Assembly: GCF_026914185.1 (NCBI RefSeq) | Contig: NC_070574.1 | Location: 1,240,501-1,304,500, forward strand | Reading direction: 5' to 3' | DNA length: 64,000 bases | From: Puccinia triticina | Taxonomy: Eukaryota; Basidiomycota; Pucciniomycetes; Pucciniales; Pucciniaceae | Shown here: piece after piece, positions 1 to 11,618 of the stretch | How the letters are laid out: the number at the start of each line of letters is the position of its first letter | How positions within the stretch are numbered: position 1 is the first letter of the stretch | Notes under the pieces: generated by a model | What the model saw: the letters and a program-made list of their open reading frames with translations, nothing else | What the model was told of the DNA's origin: nothing | Databases searched by the model: none | Made by a program: the position numbers and the translations under genes

Positions 1-256
1 AAACTTAATATTCCACATTCATCCAAACCATTCATTCGTCAGAAATTGACTTTCACAACTGATGAGATACATTGTCACAAATTGATGTGGATCAAAGCAC
101 TGTTTGGGACATTTGAGAAGGAAACTTGAATTGGATTGAAGACAGATCACTTCAAGACATGGGTTGGATGAAGAGTTTGGAAATTAAGGAACATAAAAAA
201 AAGAGGAAATCATGACATTTCATTTAAAACTAATTGTAAAAAGATTTGGAAAACAA

Positions 257-1240
257 CTATTTATTTCTTTTCTTTGGAGGAGCGTTTGCATTGTCAATTT
301 GATTCTGCAAGCCACCAATGTCTAAATCTTTTTTATATAAGCCATTGATATAAGCAGTAATAGCATTAGCCATTCTCCTGTTTATCTGACAAGAAAATCC
401 AATTCTGGTATACATTCCAGAAGGGGAACAGCCAGGCAGAGTTTGATGGCGGTAGTCTTGAGATCTGAATACGCACAGTGTAACACCAAGGGTTTTGTTC
501 AAGTCTAGACAGACTTGAAAATCACGAAAGGAGAACTGACCCCCCTCCATGTCAAACATTTCATCGGCCAAGATCTGAGGATTATCCGAGTTTTTTGGGT
601 TGAAGATCGGAATCCAACCAACAAGCGTCCAGTCGTTCACATCGTTATTGGTGTGCGGATGATTGTAAAAGTCGTACATGGTAAAGGTCAGGAAAGAGGA
701 GAAGTCGGCCGATGTATAGGGTTCGCCATACTCCGTGTGATTCATCGAAGGGTACTGATTAGTGATGAGCAGCTTTTGATTCGAGTCGTGGACGCCAGGC
801 GCAAAGCTTCTCAATTTGTCAGAGATCCACTGTCCAGCTTCAAGGAGTCGGGCTTTCTGGTCCTCTGGGTCGAATTTCAGGAGCTTCATCTGTTTCCGCA
901 AAAACTCCATGGAGCAAAACCGTCCAAAGTGTTCAGTGTTCTTTGAACATTTCCGCCAGCCATCGCCCCATAAAGATCCACGAATTTGGGGCCCGTTGGT
1001 GTTGATTTCGGAAACATAGTCGATTCGGCTAAGGAGGTGAAGGACAAATTTTTCCCAACCTTTTTTCTCGCTGGCCGCCATTGTTTCGAATGGATACCAA
1101 GCTGCCATGCAGAACGGAGGAAGGTTGTTTGGCGCAACAATGCAAACGCCATGCGTCAGGGATACGTAATGTTCTCTGATTGTTTGGTCAGTTGTAATGA
1201 CTTCATCAGGGCACAGATCGTGTTGACGAGAAGGTGGCAC
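257..1240 (-). CDS. TET/JBP-like 2OG-Fe(II) dioxygenase
   Basis: About 325 residues are open in this exon. The order of conserved blocks matches the TET/JBP-like dioxygenases expanded in rusts and other basidiomycetes: an N-terminal block with AAWYPFETM, then the double-stranded beta-helix core with FYNHPHTNND (about residues 192-200), DWTLVGWIPI, GGQFSFRDFQ, a distal histidine in DYRHQT (about 265) and GMYTRIGFSCQINRR (about 276-289), which supplies the basic residue expected to bind 2-oxoglutarate. Members of the family oxidise 5-methylcytosine in DNA. Oddity: the proximal iron motif reads H-T-N-N-D rather than a clean HxD, so activity is uncertain. The true start is not seen, because no ATG opens this frame near 1240; an upstream exon between about 1240 and 1450 is likely. 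The family call is from pattern memory, not a search. Confidence 0.72.
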   Translation of the reverse strand: MPPSRQHDLCPDEVITTDQTIREHYVSLTHGVCIVAPNNLPPFCMAAWYPFETMAASEKKGWEKFVLHLLSRIDYVSEINTNGPQIRGSLWGDGWRKCSKNTEHFGRFCSMEFLRKQMKLLKFDPEDQKARLLEAGQWISDKLRSFAPGVHDSNQKLLITNQYPSMNHTEYGEPYTSADFSSFLTFTMYDFYNHPHTNNDVNDWTLVGWIPIFNPKNSDNPQILADEMFDMEGGQFSFRDFQVCLDLNKTLGVTLCVFRSQDYRHQTLPGCSPSGMYTRIGFSCQINRRMANAITAYINGLYKKDLDIGGLQNQIDNANAPPKKRNK

Positions 1241-1482
1241 GGTACGGTGGTGTATGTTGTCGTGCTGGCCGGGGATACAAACAGGTGCTTCTCTTTTTGC
1301 CTTTTCTCGCGCAAATCACTTAGCGTCCTTGCCCATTCGTGAGCGTTTGCCTGGGCTGAATAAACAAATGAAGAGTTTATATCAGCCAAAAAAACATTAC
1401 ACAATTCACTACAAGAAGGGAGATACGACGAGAATAGCCGGTCCAAATAATCTTGAGCACCGCTTGGTGGTAATGCAGAAGA

Positions 1483-1668
1483 GGTGTGGTGTACATAGGA
1501 GTAGCCGTGGCACGGTTGATGTGCACGCCGACCGCACTACTCGTACATAACACCAGAACCTCCCTGGTCCAACGGCTTCCCCAAGAATCAGTGCCTTGTA
1601 GAATTAGCCGTGGCACGGATGATATGTACGCCTACTGCACTAACTCTACAAAACACCAATTCTTGGGG
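1483..1668. repeat. Two adjacent related hairpin units (MITE-like)
   Basis: Unit 1 (1483-1554) and unit 2 (1579-1668) share the core TAGCCGTGGCACGG and each folds back on itself. Unit 2 has arms of about 29 nt (CCCCAAGAATCAGTGCC... against its inverted copy ending ...CAATTCTTGGGG) with about four mismatches. Unit 1 pairs GGTGTGGTGTACATAG with its inverted copy ending CGTACATAACACC. They lie between the 3' end of the kelch gene and the 5' side of the TET-like gene, so they could sit in a promoter, UTR or intron. Confidence 0.6.
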
Positions 1669-1704
1669 AGCCATGAGGATTGAGGGAATCTATCAGAGGA
1701 AAAC

Positions 1705-2936
1705 TCACGGTAGATTGTTTGTCGGGTACAGTTCATGTGGCAGCGCCACAACAGTTTTGCAGACATCCCCAAATACTAGCTGGAAATCCTGGGATGGTGT
1801 GGATGATGAAGTTATTTTCGAGCAGTCAAGCGTGTGGTAGAGCGAATGACGAAGGGGCAGGCCGGCGGTGGTAGTGTTGCTACCCAATAAGTAAATCTTT
1901 TCATCCCACGCCGCTGTGAGTTGGCCAATAGTCATCATTTCTGCACCTCCTTCGCAAGCAACCTCATACCAAGCATAACCTACATATGACAAAGAAGCTC
2001 GTGTTCAGGTGCAGGGCAAGCAAGGCACAATTGGACCAATAAGCAGAAGAGATACTCACTCAGGAGGTCCAAGGCCCACATGTCGCACAGTTTCAAAGTT
2101 TGGCCATCTACTCCGCCAAAAACGAACATTTTCTCGCCAAGTTGAAGTGCTGAGTGCTGTTGGCGTGGAGGGGGAAGAGATCCCAAACAAGCTACAGATG
2201 TCCACTCCTTTTTACCAAAATCAAACGTCCATATATCGTTGAAAACGTTTTCGCCGTTCGAACCACCAAAAACGATCCATGAGCAAGCATATACAATGGC
2301 CGAATGGCCTGATCGCGCTGCTGGGCTACGGGGGTATGAAACATTCTCCCATAGCGAGTTGGAGGTCACTGGAGAGATATACATTGAAATAGAAGACGCT
2401 CTCAGCTTTGAGATCATGTAGAGGCCAGAAAGAGAGACAAGCTTGCAATGGTCGATGTCAATTTGCCAAAGGCGATTGTGAGCCAATCCATTCATGTCAG
2501 TCCCGGCGTAAACGTAAAAGAATCCTTCAAATATTGTTGTTGTTGATCCAAACGTCGCAGCTGGAAAGGGTCCTGAGACTGTGTATCGACTCCAGGAACT
2601 AGTTGATAGCGAGAGGGAATAGATGCGTGTATCTTGCTCGGCACGACCTGGTTCTTCTGTCATGCCACCCCAGAGGAACAGATGACCATCTGCTGCAGCT
2701 AAAAGTGGTTCAGATTGAGGAGTTGGGGCGGGACCTCGCGTGGCGACAAGTTTTGCGGTTAAGTTTGGTGTTGAGACGGCAGGATCAATGCTGAATGAGT
2801 ATAGATCGCCTTGTAAGGCACCATTGAACGATCCGCCAAAGGAAAAGATGGTTGGGGGATCAATGAGGGGGAAGTACACCGTTGAGCCGCTTCTCGTCCG
2901 AGGAAATGGGGGCTGTAGGGGAAAGGAAGTCGACAT
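1705..2936 (-). CDS. Kelch-repeat beta-propeller protein
   Basis: About six kelch-type blades are visible, each with a hydrophobic strand followed by Gly-Gly or a near equivalent: FSFGGSFNG, LFLWGGM, FYVYAGTD, WIVFGGSNG, MFVFGGVDG and a last, weaker IYLLGS. The last exon (1705-1979) joins the upstream exon (ending at 2060) through a GTGAGT...TAG intron in matching phase. The first ATG that fits the propeller is at 2936, but the frame is open beyond it, and further upstream exons are likely. A candidate first exon starts with the ATG at 3601 and ends at a GTGAGTGCC donor about 30 nt on. Kelch propellers usually mediate protein-protein contacts; no catalytic signature is visible, so the exact role cannot be told. 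Confidence 0.7.
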
Positions 2937-3601
2937 GATTCTCTGGCGGGTGGGATAGGAGTACACAAGGGGATGATGTGACCACCAATCGGTAAAGTGG
3001 ACTAAGAGAGGAGCTGGGGCATTGATTGCACCTGTTACAGATTGGCAGGCCAAAATAAGTGGAATCGGGCGATGGGGTTGATCCCGAAGTGCAAAAGCTC
3101 CAGGAAACCGAGGTGGGCTTGCAGGGGAACTGTCCTGTTCAAGAGCCGAATCGTTCTCCTGGAGCAAACAATCAGAATGGGTCATTTAAGAGGATATCAG
3201 CGCTGTTATCGAATCAACGCTGTAGGATAGATGAAGGGAAAGGTGTTCTTACGCCCGCTCCTGATCAATCTTTGCTGAAACCAATATCCGTTAGCTCCAT
3301 GGATGATACAGGATACTCCTGGGTTGATGGGTGGATGAGCGCTCGCGCAATGAAACAATTGAGGTGGGGGTTGAACAACAGATGCAGACGAGTGATCAGG
3401 GTTGATAGGCAAGTTGTAGAGGTTCTGAAAACTGCAGGCAGGGGTTGTTGAGCGATTCCAGGAGAAGATTACAGAAGAATGAGGTCTTTGCTCTAGAGAG
3501 CAACACTCACATTCAAAAACGAGGTTCGGATCGTTCGTTAGCTGAGGTACAAACAGGTGCGAGGCACTCACCGGAAGGAGCAGCGGGTCTAGATCAAGCA
3601 T

Positions 3602-4914
3602 TTGAAATGAGGGGCGCGCGGTGGGAGAGTGATGCTGTAAGCAACGAATTCAAAGAGCGAGCGAGCAGACAAGAAGATCAAAAAACCCTACCAATTGAAA
3701 ATAAAACAGCACATCAGACTGGAAATACATATATGTAGTACTCAACGGTCCTCAATGATAAAATGACAAAACAAGCCCTTGCCTCATGAATATTTTGCAA
3801 CAGTTCATCAGAAAGATGCCAGTGGGAGATCAGGGAGATGTGGTCCAGTTGAGTAGAAATTTCGGAATCTAGATGGTTAGGATCCTCATATGAGGCTTTG
3901 TACATCTAAATGACATGAAAAGCCTTTGAATGAACGAATGGGAAGTGGGAACTGGATGACGTTATGAATATCAGGCAGCATGTTGAGTAATCAACTGTGA
4001 TTTGCTATTTGGGTACACGTCAATTTGAGCAGGGGATATGATGGTGAGGTCCGATCTGGACCCAAACAGACCCAGACAAAATCATGTTGAGAACTTAAAC
4101 ATGTGAGGTGATTTTTTGACATCTCTCTCACGAGGAACATGCAAATACAAAATTTGCCTGATGTGACAAATCTTGGAAAGTATAGTGTATCAATTGTTCA
4201 GAGTTTGCTGGCTATGAAATCACGCTGAAAGGATCACAAAGTTAGAATTCACTTGAATAGACTACATACATATCTATGAAATTAAATGTTTATATAACAG
4301 ATTCAATAGCAGGGAGGCACATGCAAGGAAACAATTTGCTCAGTACATTGTCATGTACGGGCAAGCGAAGGCAGAAATGAAATCTGTATTCAAGTGAGTT
4401 GTACAAAATTCTATTTCCCCTCTGGAACTGAGGTTGTGTCATGTGGGCATATGTATTCCCATGATTCAGTCTGCGCATGCATGATTCTTTACATAACTGG
4501 AGATAGAGGAAACAAGAAGCATCCCCATCATGTACGTGCGTACATGATGGTGGACATCGAAAGATGCACTGGCAGGGAAGTCAAGTTTGTATGGAGATTC
4601 AAACAAGATCCAACTCTGAATGATCTTCTGATCTAATTATGTGTGATGATTAAACGGGCAGCAATCATAGGGGCGGAGAATGGTAGGATTAAGCTCCGGC
4701 GGTGGGATATCTTCAAGTGGTAAAACAGAATAATGACTCCGAAGATGACTCAGGTGTAATATCAGCTATTTCTGCTGCCAAGATAAATTTGATGTACTAC
4801 CCAAAAACTGGAAGGCCCTGATGTATATCACCATGCCAGCACAACCATAAAAGGAATTTCTTGCCAGCCAGTCCTTTGTTTCCTGATATTCACCTACAAC
4901 GAATTATACACACA
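3602..4914. other. Intergenic, no gene seen
   Basis: AT-rich sequence between the divergent kelch and unknown-family genes. Only scattered short open frames occur. It contains one copy of the dispersed 18-bp palindrome. Confidence 0.5.
4529..4546. repeat. 18-bp palindrome copy 1 (CATGTACGTGCGTACATG)
   Basis: This is a one-base variant of CATGTACGCGCGTACATG, with a CpG changed to TpG. It is followed by ATGGTGGACATC, similar to the right flank of other copies. Confidence 0.75.
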
Positions 4915-5745
4915 ATGATGAAATTTTTTGCAAATTGCTTCTTAGACACAAATACCCCACGAAGCAGTCATGGTGATATGATTAGTTTTAATAGTGTCAT
5001 CTTCTCACGTAACTCCCAAGCTAGAATTTACCCACAACAAATGAGACATTATAATATAAATCTCTGTAATACACCCAGACCAGAAGTTATTCTGCCATCC
5101 ACCACACAAATTCTGCTTTCAGGAACTCTGATCCTTACACAAAATATACCATCCCCAACTATTACATCCGACAACGGCAATTGGATTCCGCATTCTGGAT
5201 TGCTATGTATCCACCTGGGGGAACCGGATGCAACGGAGAGAATGCATGTGGGGGGCAGAGTGGCAATCACAAGTGACTTTTCGCCCGGTGGGAACGAATC
5301 AGATCATGGATTTCTGATTGCTGTAGATGCCAGCGAATTGAATGTTTGTCATTTCCCTACTCTAAGCTATGTGTGCGGGAAACCAACTGTTGATCCTTTT
5401 GCATATTTCATGGCCAATCAGCCCACGCCAATGCGTCTGGTAGGTGATCCACAACTGAATAACCTTAACCTGGCCAGGTTCAGGGTGGGAGATCAGATCG
5501 AGATGAAGGGATCAATTGTTCCAGGGGATTGTACCAGCTTATTAACTATCCAGGTGTGTGTAAAATTTAAGGCTAGGTGAGCGGGAATCATGAGAGATTT
5601 TGATTGAGCCCTCCGGAAACTGACTGCAGTAATCTTGCAACAGGTCTTTGATATAAACGAACTACCCAGGAATACAGGGCATAATCACAACCTCCGGGAG
5701 AGACCAAATCGGCGTTTTAGATTAGACTCACACAACCGCTACTAA
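4915..5745 (+). CDS. Unknown-family protein A (246 aa), paralogue of the next gene
   Basis: Two exons, 4915-5553 and 5644-5745, join in phase 0 (CAG|GTGTGTG ... AACAG|GTC). The start is the first in-frame ATG. The product is recognisably related to the gene at 6710: both carry L-S/C-G-x-L-x-L, then a P-T-I-T stretch, then N-x-N-W-x-x-H-x-G-x-L, followed by a beta-rich region and an intron after a Gln codon at the same place. The C terminus is rich in Arg and Asn. No signal peptide, membrane segment or known domain is visible. The strand-rich pattern would fit an OB-like or other beta-barrel fold, but that is a guess. No function is assigned. Confidence 0.62.
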
Positions 5746-6709
5746 GAAGATTCAATTTGTGCTGGTTGCCATTGGTTGTTATGCAGATGTTACTCAATTA
5801 CAGGTTTTCTTGTCTTGCCTGGTATGCTGGGGAATTTTTTATCTGCAAACATTTTCTCATTTGAGGACAATTGGATTACAAGCAGTAAGTTACCATTTAC
5901 AATGTTGTCCAGTTTTCCTTGCCAGAAAACATGCTTTACACAAGAGGAATGAAGTCCTCGTCAGAAAATGAGGCAGATTTCTATGATGGAACTTCCAAAT
6001 TGAGGATTCCCTTGTGAGGTTCCAAGAAAGAGTTTTCTTGTTACGTTAGCCTTTGGGTAATTGGGTGGAGAAGACCTTGGGGGCATGGGTGGTGGTATTG
6101 TTGTTTTTATGTATTACACATTGTAGAAATAGACTTTGCAGTCCGTCGTGCACATGGATATTTTGGTGGTGGAAGGGATTTTGTGAAATGGGTCACAATC
6201 ATGTACGCGCGTACATGGCAGTCAACACTGCATTGTACGTATGCAAGAAACTATCACAAAGGTTAATCACACAAATATGTTATGTATTATCCAAATAAAA
6301 CGGTTAACAGGAAGGCCTGACAAAGGATATCTTACACATAAAGACAAACAAATCCAAACCAAAATGCCTGCCGTGGAGAACACACTTTGTAGCAATTTTC
6401 AAATTGCACCAATTAACACAGTAGAACAAAGAGGCACATTGACTTGTACATTTCAAAATTGATACATAAAATCCTTTATTCCTGAGATGAGATAATGCAG
6501 GGAAGGAAAGGGAACAAGTCATTTGCCTTTGTGGGTGGAAGGCCAAAACAAAAGTTGCTTGCCCTCCAACACTTTGGGATAGATGAGTATCGCCATTAAA
6601 AGGCGGGATTGAATGCTAGGTGCCTCTTCTTGTCCCACCCCTCCCTAGAATTCCTCAATTGCCAGTCATAACTCAGCCTGCCGTATTTCCAAACTATTAG
6701 ACAATCATA
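5746..6709. other. Intergenic, no gene seen
   Basis: AT-rich stretch between the two paralogous unknown genes. It holds one perfect copy of the 18-bp palindrome and no convincing open frame. Confidence 0.5.
6200..6217. repeat. 18-bp palindrome copy 2 (CATGTACGCGCGTACATG)
   Basis: A perfect copy, followed by GCAGTCAACACTG, whose spacing resembles the GTGGACATC flank of other copies. Confidence 0.8.
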
Positions 6710-7609
6710 ATGATTGAGATTGCTGCCAATTTACTTCTTGCAAATACACGTAGTATACAACGAGTTGGAGATGAAATACACCTTGGGACCCCTATTGCAT
6801 CATTTAATCTTCCCCCATCATTCACTGGGTATCAAGAATATCATGTTGTGCTCAAATTTCATGATCCTGATATTCCTGCAATCTTTGACAATACTCTCAG
6901 CCAGATCTTCCTATGTGGAAAATTATCATTGTGTCCTGTATCCAACCAACCAACGATTACTGTAGAGAACCTTAATTGGTATATTCACCATGGAGAACTC
7001 CCCGACCTATATCAATACGAAAATGCCCAGGTCTTTGGTATGGCTCGAGTTGTGCAGGTCCACTGGCATCCGATTCACGAGAGGGTCTCTCATCTTGAAA
7101 TTGTGGATAATACCATCAAGCAGGTATGGGATTTACCTCTAGACTGAACACTAAATATAGCAGTTCTCTAAAATGCCCATGAACATTTGCTTGAGTGTGC
7201 CCCATCAAATTGCTGACCTTGTTCCTGCGCAGTCCCACTCAGGTTGAATCAATTTTTGTTCACTCAATTCCGAGGCGCTCAAAAACTTTCAAGACCTCAA
7301 ACACAGAGATTGTATTAGATTTAGTGGCAACGCAGCTCAAGTTCCCAGTGTCCGCTACGGATTTGTTTCTGTTGGTGTATGTGATACTCCATATAATCAA
7401 GATTGACTCTAACAATAAGCACTGACTCGTGGTCTGGGTGTATATCATATTAGGTTGAGTGTATAGTGAAACTTTCTCGATCAGAGGTAACTCGATACGG
7501 CTTGAGGAGTGATCCAAAAAAGAGATACAAACTCAAAGCAAAGGATTGGAAGGCACCCCGCACTATACGAAGAAAATCCACCAAGAAATTTCACCGCCGC
7601 CAAACGTGA
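6710..7609 (+). CDS. Unknown-family protein B (233 aa), paralogue of the previous gene
   Basis: Three exons fit in phase: 6710-7123, 7243-7374 and 7454-7609. The first intron follows a Gln codon, exactly as in the paralogue at 4915. Shared features are L-C-G-x-L-x-L, PTIT, NLNWYIHHGEL and an acidic-hydrophobic alternation. The last exon encodes a strongly basic tail (KKRYKLKAKDWK and RRKSTKKFHRRQT), which could bind nucleic acid or target the nucleus; that is inference. The family is not recognised. The tandem, same-strand arrangement indicates local duplication, but the two proteins have diverged far. Confidence 0.66.
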
Positions 7610-8147
7610 CGATTGGCATTTAGTTTGATTTTTCTCAAAGATTACTACATATATATAACTTATGTCCTAAAGGAGAAATGAATTAAAACCATTATCAAAT
7701 GAAAAGATATCCCATGCGCCAATGACTAGAAACCGCAAGTGATGCATGGAAGGAAGACTACTATGGTCACTGAGGTTTCGTTGATGAATACCCATTGTCT
7801 GAGGCAAGAATCTGCTTGGTGTTTGGAAGTGTTACACATTCCACGGTTTGCAAAACGCACAAACAGATGTAAGGGAGAGCATTGGAGAGACTTCATTTCA
7901 GAAATCAGCAGAACGATGGCAATTTTTAATCTTAAGCGCATCAGGGCAAGATGAATTACTTATAAACAATTGTGGCTAGGAACAACAGTTGACTAGTACA
8001 GGCTTGGTATCTGGGAAGCTGAATTTGAGATATAAAAGACCAAATCACAAAGGGAATAAAAGACGAGAAGAACAGTTTGAGTGAGAAGAGGCCAGACAGC
8101 AATAAACTTCAGCGTATGTACTGATGTATATGTACAAGTTTAAAAAA

Positions 8148-10718
8148 TCAACTGTCTTCTATATGACGGGAAGCATGGGGAATAAGGAAAGGTGAAGTGG
8201 GCTGGCATTCTGCCCAATGACTGAGAAAATCAAGAGTAATGGCCTGAGCAATCTCATGTTGGGTTGGGGTCTTTTCCATGTGGGAGATTCTGTTCGGCAG
8301 GCGGAAGACAGGGGAGAATATCTTAACAATGTATGCTGAGAGGTTTTTCCAGATGGGTTCTTCGGGCGTATGAGTTGAACTTGAGTGTTGTTTAATTACT
8401 GAGATTACCTGGGTGAATTCCATGCAATCAGAGACAACGGCGTGGCGGTGGTTCTTGGATGCTAGAAAAAGACCGCAAACACCACCGAGGAGGAAAAATA
8501 TCAAGGGCTGGTAGTTTTGACGACGCTGGTAGGACTGTAGTTTGCGAGTTGATTCATCTCGAAGCTGGATCAATTCTGATGATTCTTGGTTCGTCTGAGT
8601 GAGAGCATCAGATGATTTGTGGGTGGCACCGCGGTTCCGCTTATTGGTTTTCTTGTGCACCTCTGTCTGTGGGGGCTCGCTGAGTGCATGAGTTTGGAAG
8701 ATGACATATGCTGAGAGAACATCAAGAATGAGGTTTAAGAAATCATGGAGAACATCAAAAGAATGAGATCGCTGGGGGGCTGGAGCATCTGAGGTAGGAT
8801 TTTCTTTGGCAGACTCAAAGCTGGAGGGGCAGTTTTTGATGGCCTCAATGTATTGAAGTACTTGTACGCCTTGAATGATTTGATCGTTGCTCTGCTGGGT
8901 TGTGGGGACGGGTGGCTTGTACAGACTATCGGCCATGATCTCCACAGAAGCGGCAACAAGCTTTGCCCACTCTGAGATGGAGGTTTCGGTAGGGTGCGCA
9001 AGTCGATAAAGGAACCGGACTAGAGTTGATTTGGGATGGGGTGTCTTTGCAGAAGTAGAGATGTAGGATTGCGGCGGGATGGATTTGTCCTTGTTTCCAA
9101 ATGTGGCAAGCAAGGGGAAATCAATGATGTCGGGACAGTACCACTTTTCATTTGTGGATGGTGACAAGAAGCTGTCCGCTAGATACATGGGAGAAAAAAC
9201 CTAACAGTTAGTTACGCTGTGTTTGGAGACACGAATGTAGAAAAAAGAAAAGAACACTTACCCAGGGAGCTGATTGTTTTAATCCATGATGCGTATGAGC
9301 ATGCCGTGCGTTGGAATTGGAATTCAGGGTTTGAAGGAGTTGAAGCGTGCATGGACTGTACACGAAATTGAACCAGAGACGTGAGGGAAGCCCAGGTGGT
9401 TTGGTACCTTTGCCAAGATGGTTTGGATCCCTCAAAATCTTGGTGAATATGAACAACTTTAATTCGCACATCGACAGACTTGAGGATTGTCAGCGGGCGA
9501 ACAACAACCTGAGAAGAGGGATCGGAAGGGTTTGGGTTGGATGGGCCACTTGGGGTTGGATTTGCTTGACCAGAATGGGTTTCTGGGATACTTTGGGAAG
9601 GTTGCAGAACTTGGTTGGTTGGGGATGGTTGAGGGGCCGTTGTTGTTCCGTGTGCAGGTGGCTCCACCGGAGCGGCTAGATTAGTGTTGGAGACCCCAGC
9701 TTTCGCGTTGTTGGTCTCAGTCGCAGCTGATGGAGAGGATTTGGGCGGGATATGATGTTCTGGATTTCCAACCACTGAGTCGCAAGCTACAGGTCCAACT
9801 TGAGAGTCGGCAGGTAGAGTTGGTGAAGCCTGCACAGCATTATCAGGGGTATCCGGAGAGTGGTGCGGTTCCAAGTCTCTGATGGTGGCAAGAGCTGCTT
9901 GTGCACCCATTGGGGTGTTAATGTTTGGATTCTCGGTAGGGGCATGTTTCGGGATGGTAAGCTGAGATGTGTCTGATTTGTTTGAGAGAGCTGCTGGATT
10001 GGAATCGTTACTGTTTGTTGGAGTCTTGGTATTCTTTTCCAACAAGTCGGCTGGCCAACCAGAGGCACCTTTTTTGGCTCGTTTCTTGGGGGGCTTGCTT
10101 GAAGTTGCTCCAGTTGATGTTTGAGGTGATGTGGAGCTTGGTTTGATTGATTCAATTTTGATGGCTTCATTGTCCGGAATCTCGCCTGTTTCCTCCCAGG
10201 CTTTGCAAGAGCTTCAGTCAAAAGAGAAGGCAACATCCGGATGGGGAGGGCAATCTGGGAAAACTTGAACTCACTGCGTTTTGTGCTGGTAATGGAATTA
10301 GCGAGGACATCAACTAGGTGTTTCCAACTACGGGGAAGCTTGAGATTTCTCAGCCCTTTGGCTGCTTGCTCAGCAGCTTGGATTGTTTGTCCAAATTCCT
10401 CCGCTGTAATTTGCTGGATTTCATTATCAAGGATCGGTTCGGTAGGATTCAATGGAAGAGGGCCGCCGAGATCACTTTTGCTAATTGCAAACTCCTCAAA
10501 AGTGGGTGCTGGTAACATCTTGACTGGAAAGTTTGCTTCAAGCACCTGCTGACCTAGGGGGATATGGGTAAAGTGAGAAACAGCCTGGGGGGTGATCATG
10601 AGGATAAGTCTATAGACTTACTTGGTTGTGGAGTCGGAGCATCTGATGGGAGGGGTGGTTGCAGAGATGTTGATTCCTGAGGAAGCTGAGGGGCAATTCT
10701 GGACTCTGGCTCTGCCAT
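8148..10718 (-). CDS. Unknown protein (781 aa) with NLS-like cluster and one hydrophobic segment
   Basis: Four exons fit with consistent phase: 10622-10718, 10275-10553, 9262-10200 and 8148-9178, with introns of 68, 74 and 83 bp. The start is the ATG at 10718. The N-terminal half is low complexity and rich in Pro, Ser, Thr and Asn, with a basic KPPKKRAKKG cluster resembling a nuclear localisation signal. The middle (VDVRIKVVHIHQDFEGSKP) looks folded. Near residues 662-679 there is one hydrophobic stretch (PLIFFLLGGVCGLFLA) after a basic run. I recognise no domain. It is probably a lineage-specific gene. A nuclear-membrane protein would reconcile the NLS-like cluster and the hydrophobic segment, but that is a guess. 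Confidence 0.65.
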
Positions 10719-11283
10719 GTTAATATGAATTGAGAGCAGTAGTTATTTCGCCAATGGTTTTTGAGGATGTGGGGGGGTCACAAAAATAAATGATGCGATG
10801 ATGGGGGAGGAATGAGGTGAAAGTGCAGAGGAGGAGGAGCCACTTATATATTGAGGATTTCATTCCAGAATGATCCCCTTGTGTAAAATTTTTTCACTCA
10901 GCCTTTGTCCACCCACAATCCACCTTTGTGATTAGATTTGCTGACGGATCTATTTGGTATAACCAAAACCAGACTAAGCATGGTTTTGACTTAGACAATA
11001 GATTCCTCAGGCTGTAATGTGTAAAGTTTGTGATGTGCCAATTCATGGTTTTGGTAGGAGACGTTTTGCAGTCAACAGTCATGCGCATGATGAAGTGATC
11101 AGGACAGCTGTAATGTTCAAATAACTTCATTAGACTGTTACTCAGATTATTCATGGAAATGCCCAGATCTGGAGCAATGATCTTAATTACAGGATTATGG
11201 GCAACTGGCAGAGACATTTGGACAAGTCAGGTGAGGTCCCATGCACAAGTGAACTTCAAGGATTTCTGAAGTTGGTGCAAACT

Positions 11284-11301
11284 CATGTATGCGCGTACAT
11301 T
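11284..11301. repeat. 18-bp palindrome copy 3 (CATGTATGCGCGTACATT)
   Basis: Two differences from the consensus, one of them CpG to TpG. Right flank AGAGTGGACATC. Confidence 0.72.
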
Positions 11302-11408
11302 AGAGTGGACATCAGACTCACTTCCGGTCCCGCAGTTGTACCGAATTGACTGAGTATATATCAGGTTATCTCAAATCATGATAGCTTCTGGCAGGATGAG
11401 CCCCCCCC

Positions 11409-11426
11409 TATGTACGCGCGTACATG
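11409..11426. repeat. 18-bp palindrome copy 4 (TATGTACGCGCGTACATG)
   Basis: One terminal mismatch to the consensus. Right flank AGAGGGACATC. It lies 125 bp from copy 3, in the intergenic space upstream of the 781-aa gene. Confidence 0.75.
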
Positions 11427-11618
11427 AGAGGGACATCTCAGCATTAATCAATGCCGTATATATTTTTCATGTGTAGGTGACAAACAGCTGGCCCCATGGA
11501 TACAAAATACTTAGTTACCAAGTAATCTCGAAAACAACACAGCAGCTGGAGCATCCCTCAATGATAAGCGTTTCAACAGGCAAATTGATATGGAAATGGG
11601 TGAGATGATAAAATAAAG

